Made by a program: the position numbers and the translations under genes. From NCBI GenBank assembly GCA_945898055.1, contig CAMDGV010000024.1, forward strand, positions 1 through 58,448: a stretch of 58,448 nucleotides of DNA, in the 5' to 3' direction. Under the pieces are notes generated by a model. It saw nothing but the letters and a program-made list of their open reading frames with translations, made no database searches and was not told the origin of the DNA. This document shows positions 1 through 7,574 of the stretch, in pieces; positions within the stretch are counted from its first letter, which is position 1, and each line of letters starts with the position of its first letter. The DNA is from Akkermansia muciniphila. GTDB taxonomy: Bacteria; Verrucomicrobiota; Verrucomicrobiia; Limisphaerales; UBA9464.

Positions 1-12
1 CAGAGGTGCGCG

Positions 13-378
13 TCAGAGTTTGTAGGGGACACGGATGCCAGGCTCTTTCTCGGAAAAGTCCCGCGTGTTGCGCGTGACAAGAATTCTTCCCAGTTCCCTG
101 GCTGTGGCCCAGATGATCGCATCCGGCAGTTTTATGCTGTGTTGACGCCGGATTTTTACCGCCCGCTCGGCGAGTGGCACGTCAAGTGGCTGGATTTTAA
201 ATCGGGAAAGGAAATTCCTTGTGCCCGCTTCATCCTCGAGGCCCTCCGCGCCAGCCAAAACTTCCATCCATGTCACAACGCTGATGCAGATCTCCTCGTA
301 TTGTTCCAACTCGCGTTTTGCGGCGGGAACGCCGTTCAAGTAATCAACTAGGATGTTGGTGTCGAAGACGGCTTTCAT
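13..378 (-). CDS. VapC-type PIN-domain ribonuclease toxin
   Basis: PIN-domain toxin of about 121 residues, the usual VapC length; such proteins are Mg-dependent RNases that cut tRNA or rRNA when freed from their antitoxin. The N-terminal acidic residue sits in FDTNILVDYL, a second in WMEVLAG, and the C-terminal active-site part is LPDAIIWATA followed by TRNTRDF, so the catalytic acidic set appears intact. I chose the ATG at 378 rather than the one at 390 because it overlaps the stop of the upstream antitoxin gene by 4 bp (ATGA), typical of translationally coupled toxin-antitoxin operons. The RNA target cannot be told from sequence. Confidence 0.9.
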   Translation of the reverse strand: MKAVFDTNILVDYLNGVPAAKRELEQYEEICISVVTWMEVLAGAEGLEDEAGTRNFLSRFKIQPLDVPLAERAVKIRRQHSIKLPDAIIWATARELGRILVTRNTRDFSEKEPGIRVPYKL

Positions 379-611
379 CGGTTGTCCCATTCCGTGCGGA
401 TTTTATCCTCGTGTTTCAGGGCGTTGATGTTTTTCTTTTTCCAGAGGCCAAAGGCGTTTTCGCTCTTGTCGGCTTTTGATTGTTGAATGTATCCGGCCAC
501 CGCCTGACGAATGACCGCCGCTCGCGAAACCTTCTTTTGGGCGCAGATCTCCCCGAGTGCTTCCAATTGATCGTCCGGCAAATCGATGATCGTTCTCATA
601 ATAGTCATCAT
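375..611 (-). CDS. Ribbon-helix-helix (CopG-like) antitoxin
   Basis: Small 74-78 residue protein beginning with a beta strand (MRTIIDLPDD) followed by two helices, the pattern of ribbon-helix-helix DNA-binding antitoxins, and a charged C-terminal tail (residues 45-78) that would wrap the toxin. It lies directly upstream of the PIN toxin and overlaps it by 4 bp. ATG codons at 611, 608 and 599 are all possible starts; 599 gives the canonical RHH N-terminus. Upstream, the minus strand carries repeated ATGATGAC words near 603-620 that could belong to an autoregulatory operator; that part is inference. Confidence 0.85.
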   Translation of the reverse strand: MMTIMRTIIDLPDDQLEALGEICAQKKVSRAAVIRQAVAGYIQQSKADKSENAFGLWKKKNINALKHEDKIRTEWDNR

Positions 612-865
612 ACATCGTCATCATATATCACACCAGAATTCTATTATTTTTGATCGAGTGAGGACCGCCGATTAAGTTGGAACTTATAATCGACAACTGC
701 TTCCGCTGAAACCGTTGTCCTCAATAGGAACGACCATCAAAGAGAGATCCAAACGGGGCACCAAGTTAAACTTCTAAAGGGACTCGAGACCGAATTGGGC
801 GAGGTGGAGAAACCGATGAATGCTCGACTGGCCGCAAACAAAGCGCAGGTCATCAATATTTTCGG

Positions 866-1040
866 CAACATGTCGCCAAGTATTTTCGCTCGGCAAAGGT
901 GGACTTGTTGATCGGCGACTACTCGAAGGCGAAGAAGAAGGTGGGTTGGGAGCCGAAGACGAGATTTGAAGAGGTGATCAATCTGATGGTCGACGAAGAC
1001 GTCCGTCGTCTCAAGGAGCACCCCGAAGTCCGCGCCAAAC
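866..1040 (+). pseudogene. Fragment of GDP-mannose 4,6-dehydratase (gmd) C-terminus
   Basis: The plus frame encodes [18 protein letters not shown] followed by a [10 protein letters not shown] motif and an amphipathic helix ending near EDVRRLKEH. This is the C-terminal signature of GDP-mannose 4,6-dehydratase (the RPAEVDLLLGDPSKA / GWKP region), an SDR enzyme of GDP-fucose synthesis. Only about 50 residues are present; the Rossmann fold and active site are missing and no start codon fits. The reading frame runs on without homology towards 1330. I read it as a gene remnant left by recombination. No other sugar-nucleotide gene is nearby. Confidence 0.7.
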
Positions 1041-1060
1041 TCGTCGGCTGCCCCGTCGGG

Positions 1061-1525
1061 CTAAATGATCGAGTCGAGCGGTTGGGCTGGTGTGCCTTGC
1101 TTTTTCTTCACTTGTTCACACAGCAGCGCGACTGTCAAATTGTCGGGGATTTTCACAATCGCATCGCGCACTTCCTTCGTCACCCTGCGGAGGGCGCATT
1201 TGTCCTCGCTCGGGCATGCGCACTGCTCGGAGCAGCGTTCGCGCACGCAACTGACGGGTGCGAGCGAGCCTTCGATGGGTCGGACGACTCCGACGATCGT
1301 GATATTTTCTGGCCCCTCTTGCGCCGGTAACCGCCAGCGATGGCTCGCTTGCTTTCCAGCACGCCAGCGGATTTGAGGTCGTGAGGATCTGTCCAGGAAT
1401 CGCTTCTGGATGTTTTGGCGGTTCGAGTTTTTCTGGATGCGAACCACCGAATCGCCTTCGAGGTAATTCAGCCCCAGCACAATCAACGCCGGCAACGCGT
1501 AGTCACCCCGGACGGAGAGCTTTAT
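1061..1525 (-). pseudogene. Rrf2-family transcriptional regulator, frameshifted
   Basis: Pieces of one Rrf2 (IscR/CymR-like) repressor lie in two frames. The N-terminus reads KLSVRGDYALPALIVL then RQNIQKRFL; the next part is in another frame ([16 protein letters not shown]); the C-terminus returns to the first frame ([19 protein letters not shown], a cysteine cluster, then [15 protein letters not shown]). At least three single-base losses, near 1391, 1383 and 1326, are needed to join them, judged from the family pattern. The codon at the expected start (1523-1525) is ATA instead of ATG. Rrf2 proteins of this type often sit beside sulfate and cysteine genes, matching the sulfate-binding protein nearby. 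A functional protein is unlikely. Confidence 0.8.
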
Positions 1526-1542
1526 GGCAGCAAGGCTATAAT

Positions 1543-1660
1543 CCCTACTAAAAGAATCAAGAATCAGCCTGCGTTGTGTGTCTCAAGTTATTAAGCCCCT
1601 GTTAATACGGTGTTTAATCCTATTAAAAATGTCTATTGACCTAGTAGATATTAACCGTAA
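1543..1660. promoter_or_regulatory. Intergenic control region between rrf2 remnant and porin unit
   Basis: The divergent gap holds similar words CCCTACTAAAAG (about 1542-1553) and CCTATTAAAA (about 1619-1628) and an inverse-related word CTAGTAGATATT (about 1640-1651), together with an AT-rich TTGACC-containing stretch. These could be the Rrf2 operator and the promoter of the downstream unit. This is pattern reading only; no consensus was computed. Confidence 0.3.
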
Positions 1661-1681
1661 TCTCTCGCCGTCCTGCAACCA

Positions 1682-1849
1682 ATGACGACTAAGGTTATGA
1701 AATCTGAGAACTGGATCGAAGTGGTGGCCAAACAGGTGGGTAGCCTGCGGTTCGGTGTTGTGCAGATTGAGCGCACTGAAAAAGTGCGGATGGACGAGCG
1801 GACGGTCGTGGAGCTGGTGGATGGCAAGAGAGAGAAGCTGACCAGTTGA
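1682..1849 (+). CDS. DUF2292 / YezD-like small protein, internally shortened
   Basis: A 55-residue protein starting MTTKVMKSENWIEVV and containing SLRFGVVQIERTEKVR. DUF2292 (YezD) proteins have this layout and are commonly encoded with sulfate and cysteine uptake genes; in Bacillus subtilis yezD belongs to the sulfur-responsive regulon. In the family a strand of about ten residues normally separates two VVQI-like segments; here they are merged, as if a deletion had occurred between two copies of the word GTGCAGATT. The gene lies between the Rrf2 remnant and the porin on the porin strand. Biochemical function is unknown, and this copy may be non-functional. Confidence 0.7.
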   Translation: MTTKVMKSENWIEVVAKQVGSLRFGVVQIERTEKVRMDERTVVELVDGKREKLTS

Positions 1850-1919
1850 CTGGAGGCCAAATAAAATTACAGAGCAAACCGACCACACAAACGGAGGACC
1901 GCTGAACTGAAACTATCTA

Positions 1920-3347
1920 ATGCAATTCCAGCAAATAATCCTTCCAGCATTTTTAGTGGGGAGCCTCACGGTGGCGGCCAATCTGTTCGCAGACGAAGCC
2001 ACTGAAACCGTCAAAGACCTCCGTAAACCCATCGAAGAGCTAGATCAAAAAGTGCGCATCTCCGAACACAAAACTGAACTCGAGAAAGACGCCTCGACCG
2101 AGATGGCGCGGAGAGCGACTGCTGTCAGTGCGGGGACCGGGGGCTTCTCAATTCGTTCGGCGGACACGAATTTTGTGCTGAAGTTTCGCGGCTACCTTCA
2201 GGCGGACGCCCGCTACTATGCAGATGGCCCTTCCGCGGGCACTGCGAACGACACGTTCCTGCTCCGCCGAGTGCGCCCGATTCTGGAAGGGACGGTTTTC
2301 GAGAAATATGATTTCAACCTCATGCTGGATTTCGGCTCGGGGGCCACAGCGACTGCCGCGAATAACTCCTACGTCCAGAATGCATTTATAAACGCACGCT
2401 TTTTGCCGCAGTTTCAGATTCAAGCCGGCAAGTTCAAAGTGCCAGTGGACTTGGAGCGCCTCCAGTCGGGCGCGAATATGCTGTTCGTTGAACGCGGCTA
2501 TCCGACGCAACTGGCCCCAAATCGCGACGTGGGTGTTCAGCTTCAGGGCGACTTTGGTGGTGCGCCTGGGAGCAGTCTTTTCAGCTATGCTCTCGGCGCG
2601 TTCAATGGCGTCGCTGATGGCCGCAGCGGAGACATCATTACGGCGGACGCCGAGATAGATCTAGCTACTCGGCTCTTTGCTCATCCGTTTAAGAACTTGG
2701 ATGGGGAAGGGTTGCGCGGCTTGGGAATCGGCATCGCCGGCACTTACGGTGACCAAGGCGGACTCCTGCCAAGTTACACCTCGGTTGGTCAGCAACGCTT
2801 CTTCGCCTACCGCGCGAGCGCGATTTCGGCCACGGCTCCCAACACGGTGGCGAACGGCATTCACTGGCGTGTGGCGCCGCAGGGATATTATTATTATGGG
2901 CCGCTTGGACTGTTGGGCGAATACATCGTTTCCAATCAGCAGGTGCAGCAAGCAGGTGCTGGAACTGGTGCCGGTACTTTCGCGGAATTACGTCACACAG
3001 CTTGGCAAGTTGCCGCGTCTTATTTCCTGACGGGTGAGGAAAACTCCTTCCAAGCCGTCTCTCCCAAGAATCCATTCAGTCCTGCAAAGGGCGGTTGGGG
3101 GGCCTGGGAAGTTGCTGCGCGGTTCGGTGGATTTGACGTGGACGACGACGCGTTTCCGGTCTTCGCGAATCCTGCTTCATCGGCTACCGAAGCGTTCTCG
3201 TGGGGGTTCGGGTTCAACTGGCACTTGAACACGCACGTGAAAGTGAACGTGAATTATGACCAGACGGATTTCAAAGGCGGTTCCGCCATCGACCTTCTGG
3301 GAAAGGGCGAGAAAGCTGTCTTCACCCGAGCGCAGATTTCATTCTAA
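1920..3347 (+). CDS. Phosphate-selective porin O/P family outer-membrane porin
   Basis: A 475-residue exported protein: signal peptide at residues 1-24 (cleavage near LFADEAT), a short charged coiled-coil linker (about 27-65), then a beta-barrel rich in alternating hydrophobic/aromatic strands from FVLKFRGYLQADARYY to the C-terminal phenylalanine (FTRAQISF), the usual outer-membrane assembly signal. The family is Porin_O_P (OprO/OprP-like); members near sulfate-binding proteins probably carry sulfate or other oxyanions, so the substrate here is inferred from the neighbour at 3381. The ATG at 1920 has no close Shine-Dalgarno; a GGAGG lies 24 nt upstream. Length and termini look complete. Confidence 0.85.
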   Translation: MQFQQIILPAFLVGSLTVAANLFADEATETVKDLRKPIEELDQKVRISEHKTELEKDASTEMARRATAVSAGTGGFSIRSADTNFVLKFRGYLQADARYYADGPSAGTANDTFLLRRVRPILEGTVFEKYDFNLMLDFGSGATATAANNSYVQNAFINARFLPQFQIQAGKFKVPVDLERLQSGANMLFVERGYPTQLAPNRDVGVQLQGDFGGAPGSSLFSYALGAFNGVADGRSGDIITADAEIDLATRLFAHPFKNLDGEGLRGLGIGIAGTYGDQGGLLPSYTSVGQQRFFAYRASAISATAPNTVANGIHWRVAPQGYYYYGPLGLLGEYIVSNQQVQQAGAGTGAGTFAELRHTAWQVAASYFLTGEENSFQAVSPKNPFSPAKGGWGAWEVAARFGGFDVDDDAFPVFANPASSATEAFSWGFGFNWHLNTHVKVNVNYDQTDFKGGSAIDLLGKGEKAVFTRAQISF

Positions 3348-3380
3348 ATCTTCTCAATCAGGAACTAGGAACCTTCACTT

Positions 3381-4397
3381 ATAAAAAACAAACTCTCGAT
3401 TCGTTCGCTGTTTATCCTGCTGGCAACGCTGGGTCTCGGGCCGGCCGCGCTTTTGGCCAAGGACATCACGCTGCTCAACGTTTCGTATGATCCCACGCGC
3501 GAATTGTACGAAGACTTCAACCAGGCTTTCGCGAAACACTGGGAGTCCAAGACCGGCGACAAGGTTTCGATCAAGCAGTCGCACGGCGGTTCGGGCAAAC
3601 AGGCGCGCGGTGTCATCGACGGTTTACCGGCGGATGTCGTCACGCTCGGGCTCGCGTATGATGTCGATGTGCTGGCGGAGAAGGGGAGGCTGATCCCGAA
3701 GGACTGGCAGAAGCGGCTGCCGAACAACAGCGCACCCTACACGTCCACCATCGTGTTCCTCGTGCGAAAGGGAAATCCCAAGGGCATCAAGGACTGGAAC
3801 GATCTCATCAAGCCTGGCATTGCGGTTATCACCCCGAACCCGAAGACATCCGGTGGCGCGCGCTGGAACTATCTCGCCGCCTATGGCTACGAGTTGAAGC
3901 GCACGGGCAATGCGACTAAGGCGCGGGATTTTCTCAAGGCGCTCTTTAAGAACGTGCCGGTGCTCGATACCGGCGCTCGCGGCGCGACGACGACCTTTGT
4001 GCAGCGTGGCATTGGCGACGTGCTGATCGCCTGGAAGAACGAATCCATTCTTGCGATCAAAGAGCTCGGCAAAGGTGAGTTCGAACTCGTTGCACCCTCG
4101 ATCAGCATCCTGGCTGAACCGCCGGTGACGGTTGTGGATCGCGTCGTGAAGAAACGTGGAACCGAAGCCGTGGCCAAGGCGTATCTCGAATATCTCTATA
4201 CCGAGGCGGGACAGGAGATCGCCGCGAAGCATTACTATCGTCCGCGTATGAAATCCGTCGCGGCCAAGCACGCATCGTCGTTCCCGACGATCAAGCTCCT
4301 GACCATCGACGGAGATTTCGGCGGATGGTCAGCCGCCCAAGCGGCGCACTTCGGCGAAGGCGGCGCGTTCGACCAAATCTATCAATCTGGAAAATAG
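3381..4397 (+). CDS. Sulfate/thiosulfate ABC transporter substrate-binding protein (ATA at expected start)
   Basis: Periplasmic sulfate-binding protein of the Sbp/CysP family. Hallmarks are [33 protein letters not shown] and [10 protein letters not shown], and the length matches the family. A good signal peptide ([19 protein letters not shown], cleavage near LLAKD) is encoded upstream of the first conventional start (TTG at 3453). The signal-peptide frame is open back to a TAG at 3366, and the codon where ATG is expected (3381-3383) is ATA. Starting at 3453 would remove the export signal. So either ATA is used poorly, or the gene has lost its start. No CysT, CysW or CysA gene follows; the next gene begins 2 bp downstream. 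Confidence 0.8.
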   Translation: MKNKLSIRSLFILLATLGLGPAALLAKDITLLNVSYDPTRELYEDFNQAFAKHWESKTGDKVSIKQSHGGSGKQARGVIDGLPADVVTLGLAYDVDVLAEKGRLIPKDWQKRLPNNSAPYTSTIVFLVRKGNPKGIKDWNDLIKPGIAVITPNPKTSGGARWNYLAAYGYELKRTGNATKARDFLKALFKNVPVLDTGARGATTTFVQRGIGDVLIAWKNESILAIKELGKGEFELVAPSISILAEPPVTVVDRVVKKRGTEAVAKAYLEYLYTEAGQEIAAKHYYRPRMKSVAAKHASSFPTIKLLTIDGDFGGWSAAQAAHFGEGGAFDQIYQSGK

Positions 4398-4399
4398 CC

Positions 4400-5230
4400 A
4401 TGCAGACCCTATTACTGATCCATTCCTCGACGCCGTCCTCGGAGCCTCTTTCCGAGAAGCGTTCTGTAGAAGAGCTCCTCGCTCCACTGGACCGGATCGC
4501 GGAGAAGTCTCCGCACTTTCTTAGCAAGTCCTTTGGGCAGTTTGAAAACGCAGGCCGGTCTTACCGCTTGCCTCGCTATGTTTACCTAGGTCCGAAAGGG
4601 GGCGGTGACCCCATCCGCCTCGGCATCTTCGCCACGATTCACGGCGATGAACCAGAAGGTGCGCTTGCTTTGACGCGTTTTGTCAGCGCCCTCGAAGCGC
4701 AGCGTGACATCGCCGAGGGTTATGCGCTTTTCATCTATCCGGTTTGCAATCCGACCGGCTTCGAGGACAACACGCGCCATTCGCGGAGTGGCAAGGATCT
4801 AAATCGCGAGTTCTGGAAAGATTCGCCAGAACCCGAAGTGCAGTTCCTTGAGACCGAGATTTGGACTCACGCGTTTCACGGCATCATTAATCTGCACACG
4901 GACGACACGAGCGACGGACTCTACGGTTTCGTCAACGGCCAGGTGCTGTCCGAGTATCTGCTCCGCCCGGCGTTACGCGCGGCGGAGCGTATTCTGCCGG
5001 TGAACGAGCAGGGTGAGATCGATGGCTTCCCGGCGAAGGACGGCATCATCTATCAATGCTATGACGGCGTGCTTCGTTCCATTCCCGGCGTGAACCGTAC
5101 GCCGTTCGAGCTCACCTTCGAAACACCACAACGCGCACCGACGGATCTTCAGGCGGAAGCGTTCTCGGCAGCGCTGCAATCAATTGTCGTTGAGTATCGT
5201 CAGTTCATGGCGATCGCTCAGAACATTTAA
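4400..5230 (+). CDS. Succinylglutamate desuccinylase/aspartoacylase-like M14 hydrolase
   Basis: A 276-residue zinc hydrolase of the M14/AstE-AspA superfamily. Metal-binding and substrate motifs are visible: IHGDEPEGA (His and Glu ligands), NPTGFEDNTR and LNREFWKD (substrate arginines), and LHTDDTSDG (third ligand His). Members deacylate N-acyl amino acids or trim short peptides; the substrate is unknown here. I chose the ATG at 4400, immediately after the stop of the sulfate-binding gene, because an upstream alternative at 4325 would overlap that gene by 73 bp and add residues without family resemblance. Tight spacing suggests co-transcription. Confidence 0.8.
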   Translation: MQTLLLIHSSTPSSEPLSEKRSVEELLAPLDRIAEKSPHFLSKSFGQFENAGRSYRLPRYVYLGPKGGGDPIRLGIFATIHGDEPEGALALTRFVSALEAQRDIAEGYALFIYPVCNPTGFEDNTRHSRSGKDLNREFWKDSPEPEVQFLETEIWTHAFHGIINLHTDDTSDGLYGFVNGQVLSEYLLRPALRAAERILPVNEQGEIDGFPAKDGIIYQCYDGVLRSIPGVNRTPFELTFETPQRAPTDLQAEAFSAALQSIVVEYRQFMAIAQNI

Positions 5231-5604
5231 GGTGCGAATGGAAATATTGCTGCCTTCACGTGATCCACAGCCGCTGCCATCTCGGAGTTTCCCGCCGATG
5301 GCGGCCGTTATTTTTCCTACACCTGACCTGCGAAGACTGTTTTTATAGCATCGTTCTAGGGTCGAGAAAAAATTTAACGTGTTGCCGGGCTTTGGCCTGA
5401 CGCTGGGATACACGCTCGCTAACTTAAGCGTGATCGTGCTCATCCCGATCGCCTGCCTGTTCCTGCGCGTCCTATTGATAGGAAATTGCTTTTTGACGTG
5501 GAGGGGAAAAAGATATCGCCCCGAAACGAGATTCATTTCGTTGGATTCCGTCTCGCTCTCAGCCCGACTTTGCCTTCACTCTTTCCATTAGTTACAGCCA
5601 AACC
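5231..5604. other. Gene-free stretch with one dispersed repeat
   Basis: No coding pattern was recognised in these 374 bp. The right part carries one copy of the dispersed repeat described at 5475. The remainder shows no clear hairpin with a T-run and no tRNA-like fold. Confidence 0.6.
5475..5512 (+). repeat. Dispersed repeat, copy 1
   Basis: Core words TTGATAGGAAATTGC, then a T-run, GACG and GGAGGGGAAAA. The same order of words occurs at 8919 and 9516 on this strand and inverted at 57563 and 58132. Confidence 0.8.
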
Positions 5605-7566
5605 ATGAAGAATATTGTTCTTTTCATCGCGGGCCGATGCACCGCGTTGCTTGTGTTTTTGCATTCGACGCGGGCGCTGCTCGGCGCGGACGTCGTTTCG
5701 GCCAAGCAGATCGTCAATCCGTACGGGCAGACCGAGAGCACGCTGCGGTCGCTGGAGGAGAACAAGCAGAAGCAGATTCAAGCGGCGCAGACGTTGAAAG
5801 CGTTTCACGCTTTCACCTTCACCGATCGCTGGGAGGAGAGCGGTATCCGCTTTGAGCATCGTCCAGTGGATGACGGGGCCAAGGATTATAAGGCGGTTCA
5901 TTACGATCACGGCAACGGCCTGGCGGCGGCGGATGTGGACGCAGACGGCCGGCTCGACCTCTACTTCGTCAATCAATTCGGAGCGAGCCAGCTCTGGCGG
6001 AATCTAGGACGCGGGAAGTTTGAAGACATTACGGCAATAGCGGGCGTTGCGTTGGCGAACAAGGTATGCGTTGCCGCCTCGTTTGCGGACATCGACAATG
6101 ACGGTTTGCCGGACCTCTTCGTGACGACGGTGCGAATGGGTAATGTGCTGTTCAAGAATCTGGGTGGCGGCAAGTTCAAGGACATCACTGCGGAATCGGG
6201 AATTACAGTGAAGCGCGCTGCCCATTCCTCAGGCGCGATCTTTTTCGACTTTAACAAGGACGGACTGCTGGATCTGTTCGTCGCGAACGTGGGCGTGTAT
6301 ACGCGGAACGAGAAAGGTCGTGGCGGTTTCTACCTCGGACGTTCGGATGCCTTCCAAGGCTGGCAATTTCCGGCGCGCAGCGAGCAGAGCATTCTCTATC
6401 AGAATCTCGGTGGCGGAAAATTTGAGGACGTCTCGCGCAAGATGGGCCTAGAGCATAGCGGCTGGAGCGGCGATGCCACGTTCTGTGACTTGAATCAGGA
6501 CGGGTATCCGGATCTTTACGTGCCCAGCATGTCGGGCGACGACAAATATTATGAGAATGATCGCGGCCAGCGGTTCTTGGAGAAGACAGCCGCCTACTTC
6601 CCGAAAACCCCGTGGGGCGCGATGGGGGTGAAATTCTTCGACTACAATCTCGATGGCCTGATGGATCTTTACGTGACGGACATGCACTCGGACATGACTT
6701 CTCGGCAGATCAAAGCTGGCGACCAGGATTTCAGTCCGCGGTTTGAAAAGCAGAAGAGCGACGTGTGGTGCTCGGTGGAGTGGTCACTCGCCGCGTTGCA
6801 GGGTGCGACGAACAACATTCTCGGAAACGCGTTCTATCAAAACCAGGGACAGGGCAAGTTCGTCGAGGTCTCCGCCAAGGTCGGCGCGGAGACGTATTGG
6901 CCGTGGGGCGTCAGCGTCGCGGATCTCAACGCGGATGGTTACGAAGATATCTTTGTGACTGCAGGCATGGGTTATCCATTGCGATACGCCATTAATTCGC
7001 TGCTGCTGAACGAGAGCGGGCAGCGATTCGTGGACAGCGAGTTTGTGTTGGGCGTGGAGCCGCGCCAGGGCAACCGGATTGAAAAGGAATTCTTTACGCT
7101 CGATTGTTCCGGCAGCGACAAGAAGCACCCGCTTTGTCGCGGCAAGTCTGGGACGCTGACGGTGATCGGCACTACTAGCTCGCGATCGTCGGTGGCGATT
7201 GATTTGGACGATGACGGCGACCTAGATTTGGTGACCAACGAATGGAACGACCGGCCCCAAGTCTTGGTTAGCAATTTGTCGGAGAAGAAGCCGATTCATT
7301 ACCTGAAGCTGAAACTCGTCGGCACCGTTTCCAATCGCGATGGATTGGGTGCGATGGTGAAGGTTCAGTGCGGGCCGAAGACCTACACGCGCTTCCACGA
7401 CGGTAAGTCCGGTTATCTCTCGCAGAGCTCCATGCCGCTCTACTTCGGGTTGGACGCGGCGACCAAGATTGACCGAATCGAAGTGCTTTGGGCCTCTGGC
7501 AAGAAGCAATTGCTGACGGAGAAGATCCTAGTGGACGTGCCACTCACGATCACGGAAGAGCCTTGA
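5605..7566 (+). CDS. CRTAC1-type FG-GAP/VCBS repeat protein with ASPIC/UnbV C-terminus
   Basis: A 653-residue exported protein: signal peptide (residues 1-28, ending near LLGAD), then at least seven calcium-loop repeats of the form D-x-D-x-D-G-x-x-D-L (DVDADGRLDLYF, DIDNDGLPDLFV, DFNKDGLLDLFV, DLNQDGYPDLYV, DYNLDGLMDLYV, DLNADGYEDIFV, DLDDDGDLDLVT) that build a beta-propeller. The C-terminus (about 560-645) has the ASPIC/UnbV pattern (NRDGLGAMVKV, GYLSQSSMPLYFGL, IEVLWASG). Such proteins are abundant in Verrucomicrobiota and Planctomycetota and are thought to bind partners or polysaccharide at the surface; the role is not established. It converges head-on with the next gene, with stop codons adjacent. 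Confidence 0.9.
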   Translation: MKNIVLFIAGRCTALLVFLHSTRALLGADVVSAKQIVNPYGQTESTLRSLEENKQKQIQAAQTLKAFHAFTFTDRWEESGIRFEHRPVDDGAKDYKAVHYDHGNGLAAADVDADGRLDLYFVNQFGASQLWRNLGRGKFEDITAIAGVALANKVCVAASFADIDNDGLPDLFVTTVRMGNVLFKNLGGGKFKDITAESGITVKRAAHSSGAIFFDFNKDGLLDLFVANVGVYTRNEKGRGGFYLGRSDAFQGWQFPARSEQSILYQNLGGGKFEDVSRKMGLEHSGWSGDATFCDLNQDGYPDLYVPSMSGDDKYYENDRGQRFLEKTAAYFPKTPWGAMGVKFFDYNLDGLMDLYVTDMHSDMTSRQIKAGDQDFSPRFEKQKSDVWCSVEWSLAALQGATNNILGNAFYQNQGQGKFVEVSAKVGAETYWPWGVSVADLNADGYEDIFVTAGMGYPLRYAINSLLLNESGQRFVDSEFVLGVEPRQGNRIEKEFFTLDCSGSDKKHPLCRGKSGTLTVIGTTSSRSSVAIDLDDDGDLDLVTNEWNDRPQVLVSNLSEKKPIHYLKLKLVGTVSNRDGLGAMVKVQCGPKTYTRFHDGKSGYLSQSSMPLYFGLDAATKIDRIEVLWASGKKQLLTEKILVDVPLTITEEP

Positions 7567-7574
7567 TCAAGGCT
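7559..7574. terminator. Palindrome holding both convergent stop codons
   Basis: AGCCTTGATCAAGGCT is a perfect 16-bp palindrome; the TGA of the CRTAC1 gene and the TGA of the beta-helix gene are both inside it. It may act as a weak bidirectional terminator (6-bp stem, GATC loop), but the T-run is poor on both sides. Confidence 0.35.

Noticed and set aside
3624-4271. Open frame of 215 codons opposite the sulfate-binding protein gene
   Set aside because: Antisense shadow; the plus strand carries strong Sbp motifs throughout.
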